From assembly GCA_037039925.1 (NCBI GenBank), contig JAXRKP010000085.1, positions 350,001 to 414,000 of the forward strand: a stretch of DNA of 64,000 nt. Direction: 5' to 3'. This document shows, piece by piece, positions 45,411-57,400 of the stretch (position 1 is the stretch's first letter; the number at the start of each line of letters is the position of its first letter). A program made the translations under genes and the position numbers. The notes below the pieces were generated by a model. The model worked only from the letters and a program-made list of their open reading frames with translations, did not search any database and was not told the origin of the DNA. The stretch comes from Doris montereyensis (lineage: Eukaryota; Mollusca; Gastropoda; Nudibranchia; Dorididae).

Positions 45411-48400
45411 CTGAAAGTGAAAGCAGGAAAAGAAAATGGGCGTGAGTTTAAGAATATCCGTGTCTTGATTAGCAACAATAGAAAAAAAGAAAAGAAAAAA
45501 AAAAAAAAAAAAGGAAGAAAGGGCCACAGAAAAAAAGCAAGAAACTATAAGAAGAAAACAAAATAAAACTTGACAAATACAAGTACACTAAACGTTTAAA
45601 AATGAAACCAACCATTCAAAATTGAGTGTCATACGGACACCAATGTTGTAAACATGCAAGGAACATAATAGCTGCATGTTTATCTTTTTTTAATCAATTG
45701 AAACTTTTTTTGTTGTTCACAAATAACCCTCATCCTCTCTTTTTTGTTAACTTTGAAAAAAAAGAAGACATGAACTGAAAGATAAAACAACAGCATAATC
45801 CAGGGCTGCCGAAGAACTGAAATGTGCAGGATAAATTTCGGGTCCCAACCTCAGTAGCCAGTAGGTAAGGGTACGAAGGTGGATCCGCCCCCCAGTATAC
45901 TTATGCCCCCCCTAGATCTAATGGGCCCCAAAATGACACACCATCTGACAAACCCCTCTTGGCATAATCAAGGTAAGAACAATATCCAAGCAGAGCCCCT
46001 AATAAAAATTTTTTTAAGAAAACCCATAGAGAGAAAAAAAGCCCCAAAGAAAGCAAAAAGTTTATTTTTTACCCAAACATCGTGTAGAAACGGATCTGCC
46101 GGTCCTTGCAAGCAGGCCAGGAAAAATGTGACCAACGTAATGAAGTTAGAAATCACCGGCAAGTTGTTCCTGACTGTTGGTTTGTTAGTCATTGTAGGTA
46201 GTTTCTCGTGGCTCTGAAAAGAGAAAACGGGGAAGGACTTTACTTCAAAAGCTTTCAAGCACTTGCCAGCAGACAGACAAGCACTGGGAGGCCGGTACAT
46301 GGCTGCCAACCTTTCTAAATAATAAGGAGACTCGGAAGTCCAGAGGCAAAGCATCGTCCTCTCGATCAAAAAGTTGTAGGGTCAAGCCCTGATGGCGGTC
46401 GAAAAACTTTTCTCGAGATTTTTCGAGTAGAATCTACCCCTAGTCCAGGTAGGTGGAACCACACCCAGTTCCACCGGAGACGGACGATAAAAAGGAGGTC
46501 CTGTGTGAAACACTCTGTGCACGATAAAGATCCCTTGACTATTTCCAGGGCAGTCCTGGCAACAAAAAATCCTACTAAATCACTGTAGTTGTGGATGTAG
46601 GTAAAATCAAATCAAATACAAATATTAAGTAAAAAAAAAACAAACTCTGACCAGTCTAACTATCGTTCTTAGACGACGGCCCATAAAATTCCACAAAACA
46701 TTGACAATGTAACTTGAATCAATCCCTTTAAAAAAAATACCAAAAAGTCTGAAAGTCTGCCAATCGCTGAACTTTCTGGTGAAGTGTGGCTGTAGTTTTA
46801 GGAACTTGGAATGGCGTCACTGAACCTGCATCTAAATCTCTTTATTCTCTACGGTAGTCTACCGTTAACTGAGGTCTTCTTAAAAAAAACACCAAACTAT
46901 TAAACTTCATATACTTTTCAAGGTAAGTACAGACTTACAGACTGAGAACCAAAAAAAACCCATACTACAAAGGTTTTGTTATGTACTTACTGGAAGCTGT
47001 GTCAGTGTATGCTATATAATAGTTTAAATGTATTGACTGGAAGCTATGCCAGTGTATGCTATATAATAGTTTAAATGTACTGACTGGAAGCTATGACAGT
47101 GTATGCTATATAATAGTTTAAACGTATTGACTGGAAGCTATGCCAGTGTATGCTATATATTAGTTTAAACGTATTGACTGGAAGCTATGCCAGTGTATGC
47201 TATATAATAGTTTAAACATACTGACTGGAAGCTATGTCAGTGTATGATATATAATAGTTTAAACATACTGACTGGAAGCTATGTCAGTGTATGATGTATG
47301 ATAGTTTAAATGTACTGACTGGAAGCTATGCCAGTGTATGATATATAATAGTTTAAACATACTGACTGGAAGCTATGCTATCAGTGTATGATATATAATA
47401 GTTTAAATGTATTGACTGGAAGCTATGCCATTGTGTAGTATGATGTATGATAGTTTAAATGTACTGACTGGAAGCTATGCCAGTTTGTATGATGTAGTGT
47501 ATGACTGGAAGCTATGCCAGTGTAATATTTAAATGTATGATGACTGGAAGCTATGCCAGTGTATGATATACTGGAAGCTATGCCAGTGTATGATATATAT
47601 AGTTTAAACGTATTGACTGGAAGCTATGCCAGTGTATGATGTATGATAGTTTAAACGTATTGACTGGAAGCTATGTCAGTGTATGATGTATGATACTTTA
47701 CATGTTTAAACAGTGTATGATATATAATAGTTTAAATACTGACTGGAAGCTATGCAGTGTATGCTATATAATAGTTTAAATGTACTGACTGGAAGCTATG
47801 CCAGTGTATGATGTATGATAGTTTAAACGTATTGACTGGAAGCTATGTCAGTGTATGATGTATGATAGTTTAAACGTATTGACTGGAAGCTATGCCAGTG
47901 TATGATGTATGATAGTTTAAACGTATTGACTGGAAGCTATGTCAGTGTATGATGTATGATAGTTTAAATATGACTGGAAGCTATGCCAGTGTATGCTATA
48001 TAATAGTTTAAATGTACTGACTGGAAGCTATGCCAGTGTATGATATATAACAGTTTAAATGTACTGACTGGAAGCTATGCCAGTGTATGATATATAATAG
48101 TTTAAATGTACTGACTGGAAGCTATGCCAGTGTATGATATATAATAGTTTAAATGTACTTATGCTATGCCAGTGTATTATATAATAGTTTAAATGTACTG
48201 ACTGGAAGCTATGCCAGTGTATGATGTATAATAGTTTAAATGTACTGACTGGAAGCTATGCCAGTGTATGATATATAATAGTTTAAATGTACTGACTGGA
48301 AGCTGTGCACAACTAATTACTTTCTCCATTTACTACATTCTTTAGACAAAAGTAGTTATGAAGTTGTAATCGAAAAGCATTACATAGTGTTTGTTTTTAT

Positions 48401-51400
48401 CTACATAGTGTGTTTTTAATCTACATTGTGTTTGTTTTTAATCTACATTGTGTTTGTTTTTTATCTACATAGTGTTTGTTTTTAATCTACATAGTGTTTG
48501 TTTTTATCTACATAGTGTTTGTTTTTATCTACATAGTGTTTGTTTTTAATCTACATAGTTTTTGTTTTTATCTACATAGTGTTTGTTTTTATCTACATAG
48601 TGTTTATTTTTAATCTACATAGTGTTTGTTTTTAATCTACATAGTGTTTGTTTTTAGTCTACATAGTGTTTGTTTTTAGTCTACAGTGTTTGTTTTTAAT
48701 CTACATAGTGTTTATCTTTATCTACATAGTGTTTGTTTTTAATCTACATAGTTTTATCTTTATCTACATAGTGTTTGTTTTTATCTACATAGTTTGTTTT
48801 TATCTTTATCTACATAGTGTTTGTTTTAATCTACATAGTGTTTGTTTTTAATCTACATAGTTTTTGTTTTTATCTTTATCTACATAGTGTTTGTTTTTAT
48901 CTACATAGTGTTTGTTTTTATCTACATAGTGTTTGTTTTTAATCTCATAGTTTTTGTTTTTATCTACATAGTGTTTATCTTTATCTACATAGTGTTTGTT
49001 TTTATCTACATAGTGTTTATCTTTTTCTACATAGTGTTTATCTTTATCTACATAGTGTTTGTTTTTATCTACATAGTGTTTATCTTTATCTACATAGTGT
49101 TTATCTTTATCTACATAGTGTTTGTTTTTATCTAATAGTGTTTATTTTGATTTAGTGTTTGCTTCTCCTGAATTTTTTTATGTCTGACACTTATGTGTTT
49201 AGACATTTCTACCGACAATATTTATTTTTGTGGGGGACTTGGTAGTCCAGAGGCAAGGTGTCTGTCTCCAAACCAAAAGGTAGTGGGTTGTTGAAAAATC
49301 TTCTCTATTTTTTAAATTATTATAGCAAACTCTACCCCTTGGCTGTTTACAGGGCAGTGTTGGCAAAATTAAAAATCCTTAGCTGTGGATGTGGCAAAAT
49401 CAAATCAAATCTCATGTTTTGTCAACTGATATTTTGTTCATATGCATATTATTACGTGATTGTTTATGGAATTAATAAAAAAAAAATTTTTTAATGAAAA
49501 AATCAAACATTTGACACGCTTGTGTTTCTGACAAACTGATAGCGATAACTTATTTGGTTTCTTACCTTTGTTGCATGAATAACTTTCAGGCAAATGCTCA
49601 GAACCAGGCCGGTGAACAACATAGCTTTCAATGACGGGAAATCAGGTATAATCATTGTGGAAGAAAATGCATTGGTCGTGTTTGAATTCCAGTACAGTAA
49701 ATCAAGGATGAACATGGATGCACAGCTCACCACTGCTGCTGAAATGCTGGAATAGATTAACGTGAGTGAATTAGGCCGATTGATTGAATTTTCCACGTTC
49801 ACCATATGCGGGTGAATTCAGAGGAAAAAGCAAGATGAAAGATAAGACAAAGAGTGAAATTAAAGAAGTAGGACTTACCAGCTTTGTTTGCTTGTTTCAT
49901 TTAAAATTTGCCCCTTGGCCATCATGTATCAATATCACTAAAGGTAGCAAAATTTGAAAATGACATTTTCAAGATCGCACTCACATATTCTCTTCTAGCG
50001 TAATGAAATCTAACTTGAATCTAATAAAATTCAGTACACAAGTGGCTGAATTATAATTGAAAATGGTTATACTCAAATTTTAATGTTGTACAAGAAACTG
50101 TTTGCCTATAATGATTATTTTAAATTGGTAGTGTGTGAATTTTTTTGCTCAGTATACATACATGCATGCATACTTACATATATGCAGACAAACTTCTGTA
50201 TATAAAAAACATACAAAATGTACATATAAAAAACATAAAAAACACACAAGCATGCATTCACCATTCATACTACTGAATATAAACATTCATTAATACCAAT
50301 AAATATACATTACATACTGGTAATACCTCAACAAACCCCCCTATCCCAATCTTGCCGTTTCCCCTTTCAAGAATAAAAAAATCTTCACCTCAATTTGATG
50401 AACGTGTCACAGGATTCATCAACGTCAGAAACAAAAATGCAAATCAATAACAAGGTGAGGAGAGCACCCATGTCTAGAATACACAAAGTACCATGGAGTG
50501 GCCAAAAGTGAGACCAAAGCTGAAATACATACATGAACGGATTTTACAATAGAATATGTGAATTTAATATTTCTTAAAATAAACAGGGAACCTTGAAACA
50601 TTTAAATTCATTTTTGTTATTGTTGTTCCCATAGTAAAATTGTCTGAATATGTGCTATAGTAAAAGTTTAATCTGATTGAGGTTAAGAAGCTATATAACT
50701 GTAATAAATACACAATATGGAAAATGACATTTGATCATGAGGTTCTTAAAGATATTCATGTGTTTGATTATAGATTTTCACTGTAATTCTTACATTAAGT
50801 AAGTTTTATATAGAAAACACAATCTAAAATCTTTTTAAATTTTTTAAACTAAAAGAAAAGAATACACTTCTCCCCCCCCCCACCCAAACCTCATCCAAAG
50901 ATTACTGATAATAGGGGGAGGGGGATTGTTGACTGAAACATGGCAGCGAATGAAAAAACAAGAACTAAATCTCCATAGAAAATGAAAACATTTCATTATT
51001 ACTTACCAGTAAACAAGCTCTCACACCAGGACAAATAGCCAAAACAAACACGGCTAAGAGCACATCTCTGAGTGTCAGCTCCAATTGACTTGACAACACA
51101 CCAGCCAAAGAAACGTAGCTAAGAAGTTCCATCCACTGGAACACAGAGTAACTGGGAGAGAACAAACAACAAAAAATAAAATTGTATACCAGTCCTATTT
51201 TTTAAATTTCCTTTATGTTCTAGCATTAAAGAAGAAAAGAAGTGTTTATAACAATTGTCTCAATGAAAGCACACAAAAAGTTCACTGTTTTGATTCTCTT
51301 CTTCCTATTAGGAAGGGGGGGGGGGGGGGGGTGTGTGTGTGTGTCCGTGTCCTGAGAAAGCCATGTTGGCCCAAAATCGGACACATCTAGTTATTATCAT

Positions 51401-54400
51401 AGTTACTGGACGCAGCTGTTCACTCTCTCCACATTGATATCATAAAATAAGAAATAAGCTCAGTATCGATTCTTTGTATTTAAACCATTTCTTTAGATAA
51501 CAACACCGGCCTCACTTTCGTACGTATGACAAAATTGACTGAATTGTGCTTCAGGCCGTCAGGAAATTATGTGACATATTCCGTGTACCTGTTATGAAAA
51601 GGTGCTGTCCGAAATGAGGGTACAGGAGCTGGGGAAGTTGAAACAGGGTCAATCAATAGTTGAGAGCCTCTCAAGGTTCTATAATGTTTGAAACAGGGTC
51701 AATCAGTAGTTCAGAGCCTCTCAAGGTTTTATGATGTTTGAAACAGGGTCAGTCAGTAGTTGAGAGCCTCTCAAGGTTCTATGATGTTTGAAACAGGGTC
51801 AGTCAGTAGTTGAGAGCCTCTCAAGGTTTTGATGTTTGAAACAGGGTCAGTCAGTAGTTGAGAGCCTCTCAAGGTTTTATGATGTTTGAAACAGGGTCAG
51901 TCAATAGTTGAGAGCCTCTCAAGGTTTTGATGATGTTTGAAACAGGGTCAGTCAGTAGTTGAGAGCCTCTCAAGGTTTTAGGATGTTTGAAACAGGGTCA
52001 GTCAGTAGTTGAGAGCCTCTCAAGGTTTTATGATGTTTGAAACAGGGTCAATCAGTAGTTGAGAACCTCTCAAGGTTTTATGATGTTTGAAACAGGGTCA
52101 GTCAGTAGTTGAGAGCATCTCAAGGTTTAATGATGTTTGAAACAGGGTCAGTCAGTAGTTGAGAGCCTCTCAAGGTTTTATGATGTTTGAAACAGGGTCA
52201 ATCAGTAGTTGAGAGTATCTCAAGGTTTTATGATGTTTGAAACAGGGTCAATCAGTAGTTGAGAGCCTCTCAAGGTTTTATGATGTTTGAAACAGGGTCA
52301 ATCAGTAGTTGAGAGTATCTCAAGGTTTTATGATGTTTGAAACAGGGTCAGTCAGTAGTTGAGAGTATCTCAAGGTTTTATGATGTTTGAAACAGGGTCA
52401 ATCAATAGTTGAGAGCCTCTCAAGGTTTTATGATGTTTGAAACAGGGTCAATCAGTAGTTGAGAGCCTCTCAAGATTTTATGATGTTTCAAAGTATTATC
52501 CTATGTTAAAGTTTTGAGAGCCTTCAAGGTTTTTGATGTTTGAAACAGAGTCGTCAGTAAAAAACATTCAAATAACAGGGTCAAAAAAAACGAGTTTTAA
52601 ATATAATTTACTCAATATTGACTTTTTTTTATTTACTGTTTTTGCTAGGTAGTTCTGAAACACTTATCAACGCATTCGTTTGAAATTTGAGAACCTCTCA
52701 AGGTTTTATGAGAGTTGAGAGCCTCTGTTTTATGATGTTTACATTTTCAAGGTTCCCTGGTGTGAGTACATTTTCTCCCTGGTGATGAGTACATTTTATG
52801 ATGTTTGAAACCCTGGTGTGTTTTATGATGTTTGAAACAGGGTCAATCAATAGTTGAGAGCCTCTCAAGGTTTTATGATGTTTGAAACAGGGTCAGTCAG
52901 TAGTTGAGAGCCTCTCAAGGTGAGTTTGAAACAGGGTCAATCAATAGTTGACAGCTTTTCTCCCTGGTGTGAGTATGACAATAGTTGAGAGCTTCTCAAG
53001 GTTTTATGATGTTTCAAAGTTTTATCCCTGGTGTTTGAGTACATTTTCTCTCTGGTGAGTATAATTTACTCAATATTGACATTTACTGTTTTTCTCCCTG
53101 GTGTGAGTACATTTTCTCCCTGGTGTGAGTACATTTTCTCCCTGGTATGAGTACATTTCTCCTTGTGAGTACATTTTCTCCTGGTGTGAGTACATTTTCT
53201 CCCTGGTGTGAGTACATTTTCTCCCTGGTGTGAGTACATTTTACATTTTTCTCAATGGTGTCACATTTTCTCCCTGGTGTGAGCACATTTTCTCCCTGGT
53301 GTGAGTACATTTTTCAATGGTGTGAGTACATTTTCTCAATGGTGTGAGTACATTTTTCTGGTGTGAGCCATTTTCTCCCTGGTGTGAGTACATTTTACAT
53401 TTTCTACCCAATGGTGTGAGTACATTTTCTCCTGGTGTGAGCACATTTTCTCCCTGGTGTGAGCTGGTGTGCACACATGAGCTTAGCTGGGCTTAGAGAG
53501 AACAGCTTTAAGCTTAGAGAGAACTTAGCTTAGAGAGAACAGCTTAGCTTAGAGAGAACAGCTTAGATTAGAGAGAACAGCTTAGCTTCTTAGAGAGAAC
53601 AGCTTAGCTTAGAGAGAACGTAGGTCGTGATAGCTTTGAAGAAACGTTACTGCTACTCACAATGAAAAGGCTAAGATGGGATGGAAGAGAATAATGACAA
53701 CTCCGGAGATGGCCAAGGCTAAGGACGTTTTCAGGATGGGCATTTTTTGCACTGAGGCCAACACTTGGCTGTATAACAGGGTAAGACCTCCACCAATGAG
53801 ACACCAAAGACCTGAAAGACAGCAAAGAAGGTGAAAAATACAAGTATGTCAACTCATACAACATTGTACACATTTAACGCTTCACAATCAAGGGTCATGA
53901 AAACTTTAAAATAAATATTTCTCGGCAAAAATTGGGTCTCTTATTTGCGTTATTACCTCATTCACCACACCTGTAAAAACTTCCACTCTTAAATCAAATG
54001 CAATTTCAGTAATTCGTTCCTTAAGCAGCAACTGCAGCTGGAGGCTAACAACATTCACGTCTTTTAATCCTGAAATGTAACAGTATTGCATACTTAAAAT
54101 GATATCTCCGTACTTTCACTCTAATCTCTCAGTGTTTGCCATCGACTCAACTTAAGATTTCTTTTAAAACAAAATACAGTTATGCCTGGCATACATACTT
54201 TTCAACATAAACGGCCCAAGAAGCAGTTTGACTGGTTGAAATTTACTCCGTTCACCACATGGGTGAATGAAGAGGGAAACAGTAAGACGAAAGACGTGTG
54301 AATGAGTGAAAAGAAAGAAGTAGGACCTACCGGCAGCATCCGCCAACTGCCTCATCAACCAACATGTCACGACGCTCTCCCCTGGGAGTTGAAAGGGACT

Positions 54401-57400
54401 TGAATTAATAAAAAAAACAAAACATGGCAGGAGAAAAGGATTAAAAAAACCAAAACAAGGCAGATGCCTTTGTCGTGTATAAAAAACCCAAAACAAGGCA
54501 GATGCCTTTGACGTGTATGAAAAAAACAAAACAAGGCAGATGCCTTTGTCGTGTATGAAAAAAACAAAACAAGGCAGATGCCTTTGTATGAAAAAACCAA
54601 AACAAGGCAGATGCCTTTGTCGTGTATGAAAAAACCAAAACAAGGCAGATGCCTTTGTCGTGTATGAAAAAACCAAAACAAGGCAGATGCCTTTGTCGTG
54701 TATGAAAAAAACCCGGACCTCCTGGTTGTGACAGTGTGACACTCTACCAATCTACCAACGGCCCTAGAAAGAATGAGTCATGTGTATATAAATATTATAA
54801 CATTACCAATAACATTGGTGAATGACTTTGATCCTTGAAACAGCAGCATGGACAAGGGCAGAAGAATATGGTAACTGTTGAAAGCCAGGGCAGCCAAAAG
54901 GAGAAAGACTTGCTCAAAGATCTGGAACAGAGAATGATCAACACAGCGTCATGAAAAACAAAAAAAAAATCTGATGAAATAGACAATGTGAACAATCATG
55001 AGCTTAACGAGCCTGGTTGTAATTTACTCCCAAATTCACCCTATTTCATCAAAATTTACTCTTCCACCATATGTGGTGATCTCAGCGTGATTTAAAAAGA
55101 AACAGCAGGATGAAAGATAAGAGAAAGAGGGAAACAAAGGAAGCAAGATTAGACCTACTTGCAGGCCCACCAATCGCCCACAATTTCATCATAATATTAT
55201 GTTGGCGATCTGAGGCTGAATAGTTGAAAGGAAATAGCACGATGAGAGACGTCTCTACCACCAACACCCGCCAATCCCAACAAAACTCAACTGCACATTA
55301 CAAAGGACACTCATGAACTTATATAAACATGGTCATCAAAAAAAAAATATGAATATTGTAGTAGTCCCATTGATGAATCTATCCATTTTCTATTTATTTG
55401 TCTCGCTCAAATTTTTCTAGCTAAAAGAAAAACTAGTAAGAAGAAACAAAAGCGCATCAGGCATTCAGGGATTTGTTTGAATTCAGTTTGAGTTGATTTT
55501 ACCCCCGTCCATACCTAAAGTGATCAAGCTTATTGGTAAGATTTTTTAATTTCATCCAGACTGCCCTGAAAACAACCAAGGGATCTTTAACGGGCGCAAA
55601 GTGTCATGGCCTGCGCACAAGACCTTTTTATCGTCTGTCTCAAACAGGACTTAGTGTCAACCCACCTACCTGGGCCTGGGGTGGGTCAAATTTGAAAACA
55701 AAAATCGAGAAAATGTTTCAACTTGTCAGGTGCCAAACCATGACCTATTGGTTGAGAGGCTGACACCTTGCCTCTGGACCAGTGAGTCCCCGCATTCTGG
55801 AAGAAACCACGTCTACCTACCTGAGAAATCGTCGACATTGCATTCATCCATTTACAAGATATTGTCCAATGCCTTTTTACCAACATTCCAAAGGTTTCCA
55901 ATACTATTTTTAAGACGAATCATTACCAACATTGCCAATACTATACATTTTTTTTTTTTACAAAATCAACACTAAGTGAAAAGCATGTGCATTTTCCCCC
56001 ACCTCAAACGTGTTCTTTTCTCCGGCGCTGTTGTACACAAACAGGGCCACCAAAGCAAACATCATCAAGCCCAGGGCACACATCTCCAAGACTGACACTT
56101 GCGCTTTCCTCCGTACAACACCAAAGAAGACGCAGTGGCCAGCGACTTTGACATGTGAATGGCAGTGGCTACAATGGCCACGTGTCTGTTGACTTTATCC
56201 GCCACTTGAAGGCGATGTATTGTATAGGCAGCTAAGATGCTGGTCAGCTGAATAGTTGAAGTGGAGTAGAGGTCAGCCGAGTGTAAAGAAACCTCACAAA
56301 TACAAAGTGCTGAAAAGGATATGAAAAAAATAATGCTGAGAGATTTATCTTTCTCAACATCCTACAATATGATATGAATTGTATCATTTCATGATATCAT
56401 ATCAACATCCTACAATATGATATGAATTGTATCATTTCATGATATCATATCAACATCCTACAATATGATATGAATTGTATCATTTCATGATATCATATCA
56501 ACATCCTACAATATGATATGAATTGTATCATTTCATGATATCATATCAACATCCTACAATATGATATGAATTGTATCATTTCATGATATCATATCAACAT
56601 CCTACAATATGATATGAATTGTATCATTTCATGATATCATATCAACATCCTACAATATGATATGAATTGTATCATTTCATGATATCATATCAACATCCTA
56701 CAATATGATATGAATTGTATCATTTCATGATATCATATCAACATCCTACAATATGATATGAATTGTATCATTTCATGATATCATATCAACATCCTACAAT
56801 ATGATATGAATTGTATCATTTCATGATTTCATATCAACATCCTACAATATGATATGAATTGTATCATTTCATGATATCATATCAACATCCTACAATATGA
56901 TATGAATTGTATCATTTCATGATATCATATCAACATCCTACAATATGATATGAATTGTATCATTTCATGATATCATATCAACATCCTACAACATGATATT
57001 TTTGTTAGTATTTGTATTATTATTACTATTATTTTTATTATTACGTGAAAGCAAATCCCAAAAAGTGTGCTGTATCAGATAGAAATGGATGTGTGCCATA
57101 TTACAAAGATGATAGATTGCATCTTTGCTTTTGTATACTATCTGATCCGTACATAGGTGAAATGCTATCGGTGAGCGAGAAAGGCGGTTAAGTGGGAGAC
57201 AGCAAAGTGAGTTTGGAGTGTGTATCTGTTTATCTTTTATTACACAAACGCAAGACTCAAAATTTTTTAAGATTTACAAATAATATAAATAGACAGATGG
57301 GTAGAAAGGCAGATAGAGACAGTGTAATGGTTGTTTCATAGCTGCCAACCTTTTAAAATCGAATACATTCTAACTTGCACCACGGCTTTCACTCCAGTCT

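Noticed and set aside
45411..45527. Upstream extension of the gene 2 last exon (183-codon frame)
   Set aside because: The extension runs through a polypyrimidine tract and CTTTCAG acceptor; it is intron.
48648..49135. Apparent multi-span membrane protein IYIVFVF...
   Set aside because: Pure 21-bp repeat; hydrophobicity is due to T-rich codons only.
54164..54750. 192- and 127-codon minus-strand frames (FFHTRQRHLPCFGF)
   Set aside because: 39-bp array read through R1; repetitive, and located in a gene 2 intron between two supported exons.
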